Positions 25,848-35,058 of a stretch of 64,000 bases of DNA are shown in pieces. The stretch is taken from NCBI RefSeq assembly GCF_003967515.1, contig NZ_BIFQ01000002.1, positions 806,001-870,000 on the forward strand. Reading direction: 5' to 3'. Position 1 is the first letter of the stretch. Each line of letters begins with the position of its first letter. The DNA comes from Dictyobacter aurantiacus. GTDB lineage: Bacteria > Chloroflexota > Ktedonobacteria > Ktedonobacterales > Ktedonobacteraceae. A program made the position numbers and the translations under genes. Below the pieces are notes generated by a model. That model was not told the DNA's origin. It searched no databases and worked only from the letters and a program-made list of their open reading frames with translations.

Positions 25848-28145
25848 TTATTTGTCCAGCACGGCCTCCAGTGGCAGGGTGAACCAGAAGGTGGAACCCT
25901 GGCCGGGAGCGCTATCGATGCCGACCGAACCATCCAGGCGCTCAATGATCATTTTGCTAATATGCAGGCCCAGCCCCAGGCCGACGCCTGAGCCAGTGCG
26001 CACATCAATGCCGGGAACGCGATAGAAGCGTTCCCAGATACGCTGTTGTTGGGCTTCAGTCAAGCCGGGGCCAGAATCGCTAACAGCCACACGCACAATT
26101 TTTGAAGGTATATCATGGGTTACCTGTACAGACACGGGCTGATCAGCCTCGGAATACTTGAGAGCGTTTGATAGATAATTGCTGACGACCTGGCGGATAC
26201 GATCAGTATCCACGATCGCCAGTAGCTCTCTGGTCGCGGGCAGGTCCAGCTCAATGCGACGGTCTGGATTCAGCAGGCGCTGGTCCTCAACCACCTGCCG
26301 CACGAGAAGGGCCAGGTCCTGCAGATCAGGCTGCAAATCCAGGTGGCCGATCTGAATACGCGACACGTCCAGTAGATCATTGATCAGACGGCTCTGCGTA
26401 CCAATCTGCCTCTCGGTCCGATTCAGCAGGTCACGCACGGCATTGATACCCTGTAAAAGTTGAGGATCGAGCGACCGGGACCGGCTCGCCAGGCGCAGCG
26501 TCTGCCGCTGCGCCAGCTGGACGCTGGCCTTGATCGTAGTCAGCGGCGTGCGCAGTTCGTGGCCCGCGATGCCCAGGAACTCCTCCATCATCGCATTGGC
26601 CTCGCGTGCCGCCAATATGTTGGCCTGCGCCTCCGCCTGATCAGCCACCAGCCGCTCGCGCTCCAGCACCAGAACGGTCAATTCAGATACAGCCTTGAGT
26701 AAAGCCAGCTCAGATTTAGCATATGTATGGGGTTCGCCGCCATGATCGGCAAAGAGAAAACCCACCAGTCGGTCCTCAATATACATCGGGGCCACCGCGG
26801 CCTGTGAAATGCCAAAGGTATTGACGGCACTGCTCAACGGCGGCTGCGTATAATCTAATATACCGATATCACGCGTGCGCAGGATGGATCCGATGACCGG
26901 ATTTTGCAACAACTGCTCCACTGAATAATCCTGGCGCTGCTCCAACCATTTCTGCTGCATATCTGCGGACAGGCCGATGGCCGCCACCGGAAAAACCGTG
27001 CTGGTCGCCTGATCGACCAGGGTCAGACCACTGCGCGTACTGCCGGTGATCAAACCGATATGTTCGAGCAGGCGGTAAGCGATCGTCGTAGAGGCAGAGG
27101 GACGACTGGAGCTCAAAGAGGAGTCAGACACTGGCGTCTGCACCAGCTCCTCGGCCAGCGACAGGAGCGAAGTCAGGGCTTGCTGCGTCTTACGTTCCAG
27201 GGAACGGCGTTCAGTGACATCACGAAAGATCAATACACCACCCGTCAGATTACCCATATGATCATAGAGAGGCGAGCCCGTAATGTTTAGCTGCACATCG
27301 CGTCCATCCAGGGCGTGAACCCGAATATCCATGGAATTCGTGGAGGTAAACACTTCGCCCCCCAGGGCACGCTGCACCGGCATCTGATCCGCGCGCAATA
27401 GCTGCCCCTTTTCATCACGAATATGCAGCGACTGGCCCCGTTGCTCGGGCGTCAGCAACACATGGGAGGAATCAAGATCCAGCGCCAGCATACGTCGATA
27501 GGCCGCGTTCATGCGCACGATATGTCCAACGCTATCATAGAGGATGACGCCATCGACCATCGCTTCATACACCGCCTCCAGTTGTCCAGCCCGCTCGGCC
27601 GCGTCCTGCTCAGAGGTACGCAGACGATTAGCCAGTTGCTCGGCCCGCAGACGCGCACGCTGCGTCTGACTGGCAACGACACAGAGAGTGGCGCCCACCG
27701 CCAGATAGAAGATGGCACTGGTAATATCCTCAGTGTAGGCGCGTAAGAAAGGGAAGAAGGCCGGCAAGGCCAGGTAGACGGTCCAACCAGTACCGATCAG
27801 GATCGCCAGCAGACCCGGCAACACCCCCCATCCCAGAGTAATCAGCAGGCCCACCAGCAGAGTCGGCGCCTCCAGAAAGCGGAAGTTGCCGAAACGCTGC
27901 ATCACCGATGTCATCCCCACCACCACCAGCGACTGGCTGATGAGGGCTATCAGATAGCCCGCGATCGGTTTTTGCAGGCTGGCAGGCAAAAAGGCGGGTG
28001 CAAACGTCTGAGAACGTAGCTGCCTGCGCAGATACTTCTCCATCTTTTTATACAAAACGCTAGTCTGCAAGCACGCGGAGAACACGCGACCGAATGCGAA
28101 AATCTTGCGCTTTGGTTCTTCAGGGAACGGCTGTTCTACATTCAT
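25848..28145 (-). CDS. Membrane sensor histidine kinase with PAS and GAF domains
   Basis: A 765-residue kinase. Four hydrophobic segments (about 60-165) form a KdpD/MHYT-like small membrane domain. A helical linker and a PAS domain (about 195-310, ending in VLIFRDVTER) follow. A GAF domain (about 355-500) comes next, then HisKA with GHELRTPL (His about 527). The HATPase domain has N-box SNYLSNALKY, DSGPGL and GVGLGLGL. No response regulator gene is adjacent, so its partner is elsewhere. The annotated ATG at 28145 has only a weak site; a later ATG at 28043 is possible. Confidence 0.88.
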   Translation of the reverse strand: MNVEQPFPEEPKRKIFAFGRVFSACLQTSVLYKKMEKYLRRQLRSQTFAPAFLPASLQKPIAGYLIALISQSLVVVGMTSVMQRFGNFRFLEAPTLLVGLLITLGWGVLPGLLAILIGTGWTVYLALPAFFPFLRAYTEDITSAIFYLAVGATLCVVASQTQRARLRAEQLANRLRTSEQDAAERAGQLEAVYEAMVDGVILYDSVGHIVRMNAAYRRMLALDLDSSHVLLTPEQRGQSLHIRDEKGQLLRADQMPVQRALGGEVFTSTNSMDIRVHALDGRDVQLNITGSPLYDHMGNLTGGVLIFRDVTERRSLERKTQQALTSLLSLAEELVQTPVSDSSLSSSRPSASTTIAYRLLEHIGLITGSTRSGLTLVDQATSTVFPVAAIGLSADMQQKWLEQRQDYSVEQLLQNPVIGSILRTRDIGILDYTQPPLSSAVNTFGISQAAVAPMYIEDRLVGFLFADHGGEPHTYAKSELALLKAVSELTVLVLERERLVADQAEAQANILAAREANAMMEEFLGIAGHELRTPLTTIKASVQLAQRQTLRLASRSRSLDPQLLQGINAVRDLLNRTERQIGTQSRLINDLLDVSRIQIGHLDLQPDLQDLALLVRQVVEDQRLLNPDRRIELDLPATRELLAIVDTDRIRQVVSNYLSNALKYSEADQPVSVQVTHDIPSKIVRVAVSDSGPGLTEAQQQRIWERFYRVPGIDVRTGSGVGLGLGLHISKMIIERLDGSVGIDSAPGQGSTFWFTLPLEAVLDK

Positions 28146-28890
28146 AATATATAAAATAGTTCCTTGTACCGGATATCTAAACAGCCAGACAGAGCTTCTT
28201 AGCCACGCCGCGCCAGCAACCGGAGATATTGCTGTGGCAACATGTCAGTGTGTCGCTTGAAAAAAATACTCTCGGCCGCGCAGGCCGAACCTACAAGGTA
28301 TGGATGGAAGAAATCAGATTTTCCAGCAGCGACGACAAAAGGAGATCAAATCGCGTCTCTTGACTCCCTATATATCCTGCGATGTATGGGGCCACAGTGC
28401 CCCAGTTGGTTGTGTAGGCATAGGCTCTCTGTCTGGCAGCGCTACCTCTACAAAAGGATGTGCAAACTTATATCATTATGATCAAGTATAACCATACTTA
28501 ATCACAACTGCAATGAGCTTGCCTCCTGGTGAGATATATGGAGCATTGACGAACGTTGTGTGTGTCCTTCATGCTTCTTTTCAGCCTTCATCATTATGGG
28601 CGAAAATGAAAAAGGGCGGTCATATATGCTTGCGAAACCCGGCTGCCGGGGGATATGATAAGGATACATTATTCTGCCAGATACCACTGAGGGATTACAT
28701 ACCCTCTATTTCTCTCATCGCTATGATTCAGACGTATCTGGCCTAAATAACGGTCAAAGCTATTCATCCATGGTTACTATATTCTCATACACTACTCATT
28801 GAACCAGACAAATGCGACCAAAAACCACGATATATACGTATACCTTCTATAATTCATCTCTCACTTACGCAGGAATGCAAGGAGTCTATA
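28146..28890. other. Long intergenic region between divergent kinase genes
   Basis: About 740 bases with only short, unconvincing open frames. It contains one diverged copy of the repeat TCGGCCG...GGCCGAACCTAC at 28271-28293. It must hold the promoters of both the histidine kinase and the Ser/Thr kinase, but no consensus pair stands out. Confidence 0.5.
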
Positions 28891-30069
28891 ATGCTCATGC
28901 AAGAGCTTGTACATAAAACGATCGGCAATTATTATATAGAACGCGGTCTCGCCAAAGGGGGGATGTCAGAGGTTTATCTGGCACGAGATCAGCGTAACCA
29001 GGACATAGTGGCTATGAAGATGGTCAGGCGCAGCGCCGGCGAATATTATGAACGCTTCCGACGCGAGGCGCGCGCGATGGTGCAGTTGCACCATCCGCAC
29101 ATCCTGCCAGTCCTTGATCATGGCGAATACGAACAGTGGGCTTATATGGTCTCCCCCTATATTGAGTATGGGACGCTCAGCCGCCGCGTGGCCGAGGGTC
29201 CCCTGCCGCTGGCGGAGGCGAGCAATATCCTGTTCCAGGTGGCCAGTGCCCTGCAATTCGCCCATGAGCATGGCATGCTGCATCGCGATATCAAGGCCTC
29301 AAATGTCCTGTTGCGCGATGGAAATTATGCCTACCTGACAGATTTTGGCCTGGTGAAGAGCATCGAGGACAACTATAGCCTGACGCGTTCCGGCTTCCTG
29401 ATCGGGACGCCGGAGTATATGGCGCCCGAACTGGTCGAAGCGTCGGCTACGCCGGCCAGCGATATCTATGCCCTGGGGGTGCTGCTATATCAGATGGTCA
29501 CCGGGAGCGTCCCGTTCAGGGGAACCAATCCGGTCAACATCGTCATGAAGCATCTCCGCGAGCAACCATCGCCTCCCTCACAACTAAATCAGGCCATTAC
29601 GCCTGACGTTGAGCGCGTCATCCTGCAGACGCTAGAGAAAGATCCCATGCGTCGCTTTCGCACGCCAAAGGCGCTTGCCAACGCCTTCCGCCAGGCGTAC
29701 CAGGTGAATGCCGCGCCTGAACCGGTAGCGAACGTGCAGCACAGTTCACTGCAAAACCTCCCCACGATCCAGGTGATGCCAGCTTCCACGGCGCCAGCAC
29801 AAAAGTCTAATGCATTGAAGGGATCGCGTCTGATCTGGATCGCCGGGGCGGCTCTGGTCGCCATCGTGATCCTCATTTTGCTCTTGACTCACGCCTCATC
29901 CCATAACGCTGGCCCTAAGCAACCGGGACATAACACGCGACCAACCGCGACCGCCAGTTCATCCATGCATCAGACGGCCACAGCGGTATCGCAAGCACAA
30001 TCAATCCAGACACCAGCAACGCATAAAGCACAGAACGGTCCCAGGGGTTCGCACGGCAACAAGAAGTAG
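28891..30069 (+). CDS. Transmembrane Ser/Thr protein kinase
   Basis: A 392-residue Hanks-type kinase. The N-terminal kinase domain (about 10-275) has the Gly-rich loop GLAKGGMSEV, VAMKM Lys, catalytic HRDIKASN, DFG and APE. Then come a Pro/Gln linker, one membrane helix (LIWIAGAALVAIVILILLL, about 310-330) and a short Thr/Ser-rich extracellular tail of about 60 residues. It lacks PASTA domains. CAAGGAG precedes the start. It converges on the Na/Pi gene across element E. Its signal and substrates are unknown. Confidence 0.92.
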   Translation: MLMQELVHKTIGNYYIERGLAKGGMSEVYLARDQRNQDIVAMKMVRRSAGEYYERFRREARAMVQLHHPHILPVLDHGEYEQWAYMVSPYIEYGTLSRRVAEGPLPLAEASNILFQVASALQFAHEHGMLHRDIKASNVLLRDGNYAYLTDFGLVKSIEDNYSLTRSGFLIGTPEYMAPELVEASATPASDIYALGVLLYQMVTGSVPFRGTNPVNIVMKHLREQPSPPSQLNQAITPDVERVILQTLEKDPMRRFRTPKALANAFRQAYQVNAAPEPVANVQHSSLQNLPTIQVMPASTAPAQKSNALKGSRLIWIAGAALVAIVILILLLTHASSHNAGPKQPGHNTRPTATASSSMHQTATAVSQAQSIQTPATHKAQNGPRGSHGNKK

Positions 30070-30117
30070 CCAATAGAGGATATCATCCCATTCAGACGAT
30101 TCAGATGATTCAGCGTT

Positions 30118-30217
30118 GTATAGGTGCAGCAGGGGTGCGGAAGCGCCCCTGCTGCACCTACACACAACCAGTGCGGCCGTGCACGCGGATGCCTGTGCGA
30201 GGGCGCTCACGTACCCC
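30118..30217. repeat. Bipartite palindromic element (element E)
   Basis: The hairpin TAGGTGCAGCAGGGG/CCCCTGCTGCACCTA (30121-30135/30146-30160) is followed by the second module 30168-30217 (TGCGGCCGTGCACGCGGATG). It lies between convergent genes. Confidence 0.8.
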
Positions 30218-30252
30218 ACTATGAGGGAGTAAGACTCATGCTTAGAGCTCTT

Positions 30253-31251
30253 TTATGTTGGTAATACTTTAGGTTGAACCAGCGGCGTGTCTTTTAGCGC
30301 GGGAGGTTCAGGCATCCAGCGCTGCATCAGGCGTTCTATCGTGCAGATCAGGGGAAAGAAGAAGAGCGCGATCAGGATGTTGAGGCCAAGGTGGGCCATG
30401 GCCACACGGGTGCCGCCGTTGGTCCAGAGACGCGAGAGCATGTCGGTCAGCGGAATGAGCCAGATCAAGGCCATCAGCGCACCAGCAAGTTTGGTGCCGA
30501 AATGGACCACAGCCAGGCGGCGTCCCGTTATGGTTCCTTCATGCATCGCCAGGAGTAGGGCCATCACGGTAGTTCCAACGTTCGCCCCCAGCATCAGGGC
30601 CAGGGCAGCGGAGGTGGGGATAGCCCCGGTCGTAGCCAGCATGATCACCAGCCCAATGAACGCCGTACTGGAATTTAGTAATATAGTGAGAAGCGCACCG
30701 CAGACAAAAAGCACGATCGGCACGGACGCCAGAGCCTGCAATATCATAATGATGACCGGATAGGTGATAAGGGGGGCGCTCGCCGTTACCAGTTCCGATA
30801 AACCGAACATGATCAACCCAAAGGCGAAACAGAGGCGTCCCAGATAACGATAGGGGGTGCGATGGGTCCAGAGCGCAAGCGTAGCAGCGATACCGATAAA
30901 TATAAATACATGGTCCGTGAGATGCAGAGAGATACATTGCACGGCCAGCGTGGAGCCGATATTTGACCCCAGCAGCACCGCGATGGCCTCCGAAAGCGAA
31001 AGGAGATCCGCACTCACAAATCCTACCAGCAAGGAGGACATGGCATTGGAGCTCTGCATCAACGTGGTCGCCATCATCCCCAGGACCAGAGCGATAACGG
31101 GATAGCGCATCAGAGAGGTTAGTCTTTTACGCACATGGGTATCCGCTAGATGTTGTACCGCCTCGGTGATCAGCCGTACTCCATAAAGCACGAGCACCAC
31201 CCCCGTCCAAAATTTTCCCAAAGCCAGGGTAACGTGCAAGATTAGGATCAT
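30253..31251 (-). CDS. Na/Pi-cotransporter II-like membrane protein
   Basis: A 332-residue protein with about 8-9 membrane helices in two repeats. Each repeat carries the Na/Pi-cotransporter QSS-type motif (LMQSSNA near residue 65; LLNSSTAF near 205). GSNIGST and GANVGTT in matching positions follow each one. It probably moves phosphate or another anion with sodium. It lacks the C-terminal PhoU-like domain of longer NptA/YjbB relatives. The ATG at 31251 follows GGGGAGGGGAAG; the frame extends to 31290. Confidence 0.87.
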   Translation of the reverse strand: MILILHVTLALGKFWTGVVLVLYGVRLITEAVQHLADTHVRKRLTSLMRYPVIALVLGMMATTLMQSSNAMSSLLVGFVSADLLSLSEAIAVLLGSNIGSTLAVQCISLHLTDHVFIFIGIAATLALWTHRTPYRYLGRLCFAFGLIMFGLSELVTASAPLITYPVIIMILQALASVPIVLFVCGALLTILLNSSTAFIGLVIMLATTGAIPTSAALALMLGANVGTTVMALLLAMHEGTITGRRLAVVHFGTKLAGALMALIWLIPLTDMLSRLWTNGGTRVAMAHLGLNILIALFFFPLICTIERLMQRWMPEPPALKDTPLVQPKVLPT

Positions 31252-31423
31252 CTTCCCCTCCCCACACCATCGCAGAAGAACGGGGTCCAATACAACAACA
31301 GCGTTGTATTGCTCTCGTCAGTGCGTAACCAATCACGACCTCGGCCAGATAAGCCTTAGAATTTATTATAATAACCATCAAAAATAGAATCTGTCTCTTT
31401 ATCGATTATAAATTTATAATAAA

Positions 31424-31499
31424 TAGTTTTGTAGGCGTTGATGCGACACGGGGAAGGGATGCATCCCTTCCCCGTGTCGCATCAACGCCTACAAAACTA
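31424..31499. repeat. 76-bp perfect palindrome
   Basis: Arms 31424-31461 and 31462-31499 are exactly complementary with no spacer. The palindrome lies between divergent genes (Na/Pi and purine permease), so termination is not its obvious role. It has no second GC-rich module. Confidence 0.85.
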
Positions 31500-31619
31500 A
31501 GAAAAGCTAATGCATGTCCTTGCCGTCTCGTTCTAAGATGGCATACAATCAAGCTGCAAATTTTCTTTCCGGTTCCATCTGGCAGGTTGACAGATGTTTG
31601 TGTTTATCAGGGGTTTTTC

Positions 31620-32918
31620 ATGTTCGGTGCAAAAATTACCAGGACCTTTGTGCAGCGAGAGGTGCTGGCCGGGGTAACGACGTTCGTTACGATGGCGTAT
31701 ATCTCCGTGGTCAATCCGATTGTACTGGGGGCGGCGGGAGTGCCGTTTCAGCAGGCGTTTACGGCGACGATCATCGCGACGGTGGTAGGAACGCTCTTGA
31801 TGGCGCTCTACGCCAACTACCCGATCGCGATCGCGCCCGGAATGGGGATGAATGCCTATTTCGCCTATTCGGTGACGCGGGGCCATCAGGGAATCAATTA
31901 TCATGTGGCCTTCTCGGCCGTTTTCCTGGCGGCCATCATCTTTGTATTGCTCTCCCTGACCCCTCTGCGTTCACGCCTGATCGAGGCGATTCCCGAAAAT
32001 CTCAAGCACGCGATCACAGCGGGTATCGGCCTCTTTATCGCCTTCATCGGCCTGCGCCTGACCGGCATCGTACAGGCCGATCCCACCGACCTGGTGGCTC
32101 TGGGTGATCTGCACTCGGGTAAGGTACTGCTGGCATTGCTGGGGCTGGTATTCACCGTGATCCTGATGTTCCTCAATGTGCCGGGAGCGATCTTCATCGG
32201 TATCGTCTTCATCACCATCATCTCACTCATCACCGGACAGCTGGCCTTCCATGGGGTAGTCGCGCTCCCCACGCTGCCAGAGGGACTGCTGGCCTACAAT
32301 CCCGTCAACGCCGTGGCCGACACGATCCACTATGGACTCTATGGGGCCATCTTTTCGTTTGTGCTGGTAACCATCTTTGACACGACTGGCACCGTGCTCG
32401 GTGTAAGCCGGCAGGCGGGACTGATGGAGGGAAATACGCTGCCGCGTGCCGATCGCGCCTTCGTCTCGGACTCGATCGCGACCCTGATCGGCTCGATCTT
32501 CGGTACCAGTCCGACCTCCGCCTATATCGAGTCGGCCGCCGGCGTCGCTGTGGGCGGGCGCACCGGCTTGACCACCTTAATCGTCTCGATCCTGTTTATC
32601 CTCACAGCCTTTTTTAGCCCGCTGGTCAGCGCCATTTCAGGGGTCGCCGCCATTACGGGACCCGCGCTGGTCATCGTCGGCTCGTTGATGGTGGGACAGG
32701 TACAATACATCCAGTGGGACAAATTCGAAGAGGCATTCCCGGCCTTCATCACCATCCTGATCATGCCCCTGACCTCAAGTATCGCCGACGGTATCGCGCT
32801 GGGCTTCATCTTCTATCCACTCCCCAAGCTGGTCAGTGGTCGCTGGCGCGAAGTACATCCGCTGGTCTACATTTTCGCCGTCCTCTTCCTGATCCAATTC
32901 TTATTAACGCCACGTTGA
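31620..32918 (+). CDS. NCS2/AzgA-type purine permease
   Basis: A 432-residue permease with 12-14 membrane segments. The AzgA/PbuG features are visible: REVLAGVTTFVTMAYI at the N-terminus, APGMGMNAYFAYSV, FDTTGTVLGV, and FGTSPTSAYIESAAGV. It should import hypoxanthine, guanine or adenine by proton symport. The ATG at 31620 follows CAGGGG; an upstream frame opening exists at 31587. Together with the BMP importer 6-11 kb away it suggests active purine salvage. Confidence 0.9.
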   Translation: MFGAKITRTFVQREVLAGVTTFVTMAYISVVNPIVLGAAGVPFQQAFTATIIATVVGTLLMALYANYPIAIAPGMGMNAYFAYSVTRGHQGINYHVAFSAVFLAAIIFVLLSLTPLRSRLIEAIPENLKHAITAGIGLFIAFIGLRLTGIVQADPTDLVALGDLHSGKVLLALLGLVFTVILMFLNVPGAIFIGIVFITIISLITGQLAFHGVVALPTLPEGLLAYNPVNAVADTIHYGLYGAIFSFVLVTIFDTTGTVLGVSRQAGLMEGNTLPRADRAFVSDSIATLIGSIFGTSPTSAYIESAAGVAVGGRTGLTTLIVSILFILTAFFSPLVSAISGVAAITGPALVIVGSLMVGQVQYIQWDKFEEAFPAFITILIMPLTSSIADGIALGFIFYPLPKLVSGRWREVHPLVYIFAVLFLIQFLLTPR

Positions 32919-32935
32919 CGTCGCACAAAAGGGGT

Positions 32936-32981
32936 AAAATCGGCCGGGGGGGCAAAATCGGCCGCAAGGGCCGAACCTACG
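32936..32981. repeat. GGCCGAACCTACG-family repeat (one partial, one full copy)
   Basis: A partial unit at 32936-32950 is followed by a full 27-base unit at 32955-32981 (TCGGCCGCAAGGGCCGAACC plus TACG). The unit contains the small hairpin CGGCC-GCAAG-GGCCG. Other copies are at 34517-34543, 34569-34595 and, diverged, 28271-28293. Confidence 0.8.
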
Positions 32982-33151
32982 GGTTTTCGCCGCTTTTATT
33001 TGTAATTTGGAAAGATCAAATAAGCGATTATAATGTATGGTAAAGCATCAAATAGTGGCAAGGCGTCGATAGGTTCTTTTGGCGCCGTTCAGGGAAGGTG
33101 GTTGATGAGCAGGGAGGCTTCCGATTAGAGATGAGAAGAAGGGAGCCGGGG

Positions 33152-33646
33152 ATGAGATTGTTTAGTCCACCCACGAGTCCGATGGTAGCGGCCAGCCTGC
33201 TGGTAGTGCGCCTGGCATTGTTCACCGTCTTTATCGTGCATGGATCGCAAAAAGTATTGGGATGGTTCGGTGGTTATGGTTTTCCAGCCACGCTGAACGG
33301 ATTCACGCATGGGTTGCATATTCCCCTTGCGCTGGCGCTGCTGGCCATTTTTACCGAGTTTCTGGCGCCGCTAGCCCTGCTGGTAGGACTGCTGACACGC
33401 CTGGCGGCCCTGGGACTGGCATGTATATTCGTGGTGGCCGTTGCTACCGTTCATCTGCGCAATGGCTTTTTTATGAACTGGACAGGCCAGCAGCGAGGCG
33501 AAGGAATCGAGTACTTCATCCTCGCCGCTGGCCTGGTCGTGGCCCTGATCATTTCAGGCGCCGGTAGCTGGTCCCTGGATGCCTTGCTCTACCAACGCCT
33601 GAAAGCACAAAAAGTAATGTCTGCGCTTAAACCCGAATACCAGTGA
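33152..33646 (+). CDS. DoxX-family membrane protein
   Basis: A 164-residue four-helix membrane protein. DoxX features include VRLALFTVFIVHGSQKVLGWFGG at the first helix and FTEFLAPLALLVGLLTRLAA in the second and third. The family contains subunits of quinol oxidases and proteins linked to thiol or oxidative stress. The ATG at 33152 has GGGAG upstream; a frame from 33098 is longer but less supported. Its end overlaps the convergent methyltransferase gene by 20 bases. Confidence 0.85.
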   Translation: MRLFSPPTSPMVAASLLVVRLALFTVFIVHGSQKVLGWFGGYGFPATLNGFTHGLHIPLALALLAIFTEFLAPLALLVGLLTRLAALGLACIFVVAVATVHLRNGFFMNWTGQQRGEGIEYFILAAGLVVALIISGAGSWSLDALLYQRLKAQKVMSALKPEYQ

Positions 33647-34442
33647 TAAGGGCGGCGGGCAGATCGAAGGTGTAGACGCCGTCATTATCCTGTTCGATGT
33701 TGAGGTAGGAGCGCGCCTCGGGGGTTGCCGTAGCGAAGAGATGGAGGATGCGCTCGACATTGGGAGCAGGCGTACGTTGGCGCTGCGTCCACGTGGGCAC
33801 ATCCATGTGGATACCCCAGGTACGCTGGTGGCGACCTTCGATGCCAGCCTGTTTGAGCAGATCCAGCCAGGCGGAAACGCTATGATTGCGCACATGCGAA
33901 GGATCGCGCAGAACTTCAATCTCATTCACGTATTCATCCACGACCGGATCTTCGGCGCCGATGGAATCGATCAAGAGCAGTTTGCCGCCCGGCTTGAGGA
34001 CACGCGCCCATTCGCGTACAGCCAGGGCCACATCGGTGAAGTGATGGGCGGCCAGTCGACAGACCAGCACCTCCACACTCTGGTTCATCAGGGGCAAGGC
34101 ATGAGCGTCGCCCTCGACAAAATGGATATTGTTGAGGTTCAGTTCCTGGGCCCGCTTCTCAGATGCCTCCAACATGGGCACGGTAAAATCGAGCGCGATC
34201 ACCTCGCGCGCGAACGGGGCCAGGGCGTAAGCGGCGTGTCCGGCCCCTGTTGCCAGATCTACCACCGTCTCGCTCCCATCTAAAGCCGCCGCCTCCACCA
34301 GCCACGGCAGGTCGGGTCCCTGCGCGTGGACCGTGCTACCAACATAGGCGCCAGCTACCGCCCCAAAGCGCTGCCGAATCAACTGGTTCTTCTCCTGCCC
34401 CTCCAACTGAGATCCATCCCCATTGGTCGAATGCTGTGTCAT
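33627..34442 (-). CDS. Class I SAM-dependent methyltransferase (UbiE/Methyltransf_11 type)
   Basis: A 271-residue methyltransferase. Motif I is VVDLATGAGHAAYAL, motif II is the acidic ALDFT, EGDAHALP is the third binding segment, and LKPGGKLLLID is motif IV/V. These place it with small-molecule C-, N- or O-methyltransferases; the acceptor cannot be predicted. The 3' end overlaps the convergent DoxX gene, so antisense pairing of the two mRNAs is possible. Confidence 0.88.
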   Translation of the reverse strand: MTQHSTNGDGSQLEGQEKNQLIRQRFGAVAGAYVGSTVHAQGPDLPWLVEAAALDGSETVVDLATGAGHAAYALAPFAREVIALDFTVPMLEASEKRAQELNLNNIHFVEGDAHALPLMNQSVEVLVCRLAAHHFTDVALAVREWARVLKPGGKLLLIDSIGAEDPVVDEYVNEIEVLRDPSHVRNHSVSAWLDLLKQAGIEGRHQRTWGIHMDVPTWTQRQRTPAPNVERILHLFATATPEARSYLNIEQDNDGVYTFDLPAALITGIRV

Positions 34443-34516
34443 ACCTATATACCTCTTCCTATTGTGGTTTGTGACTCTCCCATTTTTAATTACCCGCCTG
34501 TATCCTTAAGGAGAGA

Positions 34517-34595
34517 AAATCGGCCGCAAGGGCCGAACCTACGACCGACATGGACGTACACCAGCGGGAAATCGGCCGCAAGGGCCGAACCTACG
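34517..34595. repeat. Two direct copies of the GGCCGAACCTACG repeat
   Basis: Full 27-base copies at 34517-34543 and 34569-34595 are identical over TCGGCCGCAAGGGCCGAACC and TACG. A 25-base unrelated spacer separates them. They lie in the divergent region upstream of the methyltransferase. Confidence 0.85.
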
Positions 34596-34805
34596 GTGCT
34601 CTCGTCTCTTTTGAGGGTCCGTTTCCTCTTTTCTCCTCTCTATTGAAAGGCATCGCCGCCATATGACCCCATACAAAGAGTATAGGATCCACGTGGTGAT
34701 ATGTCTAATACCAAATTTGGAAAAATCCGATGCCGTAATGGCATCAATAATGTATTGAATGTGGATTTTCCATACTTTATGAGGAGTTGGTACACCACTC
34801 TCTTT

Positions 34806-34887
34806 TTTAATGAGGAGGAGTTGGTGCAACACAGTGGGTGGCGCGGACGCGCCACCCACTGTGTTGCACCAACTCCTCCTCATTAAA
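34806..34887. repeat. 82-bp near-perfect palindrome (element F)
   Basis: Arms 34806-34845 and 34848-34887 are exact complements around GA. They contain GAGTTGGTGC at the conserved place and GCGCGGACGCGC at the centre, as in the bipartite elements. A shorter degenerate copy of the left arm lies at about 34778-34796. No clear second module is present. The element lies between divergent genes. Confidence 0.85.
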
Positions 34888-35058
34888 TATGGCTGAGCGC
34901 CGTAGGCGCGTAGAGTCAGGGGCCGAAGGCGCAAATGCACAAGTTCATTGTGATGGGAATGTGACCTATGGAGAAGAAGTGGAGACCTCCTTGTGAGGCC
35001 ACCCCTCTATGCTAAAAACACATACAAGGTACCATCAGGAGACTAAGGGGAAATAACT

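Noticed and set aside
28242..28746. Short open frames in the 740-base gap between kinase genes
   Set aside because: No ribosome binding site, no recognisable domains, and one overlaps a dispersed repeat.
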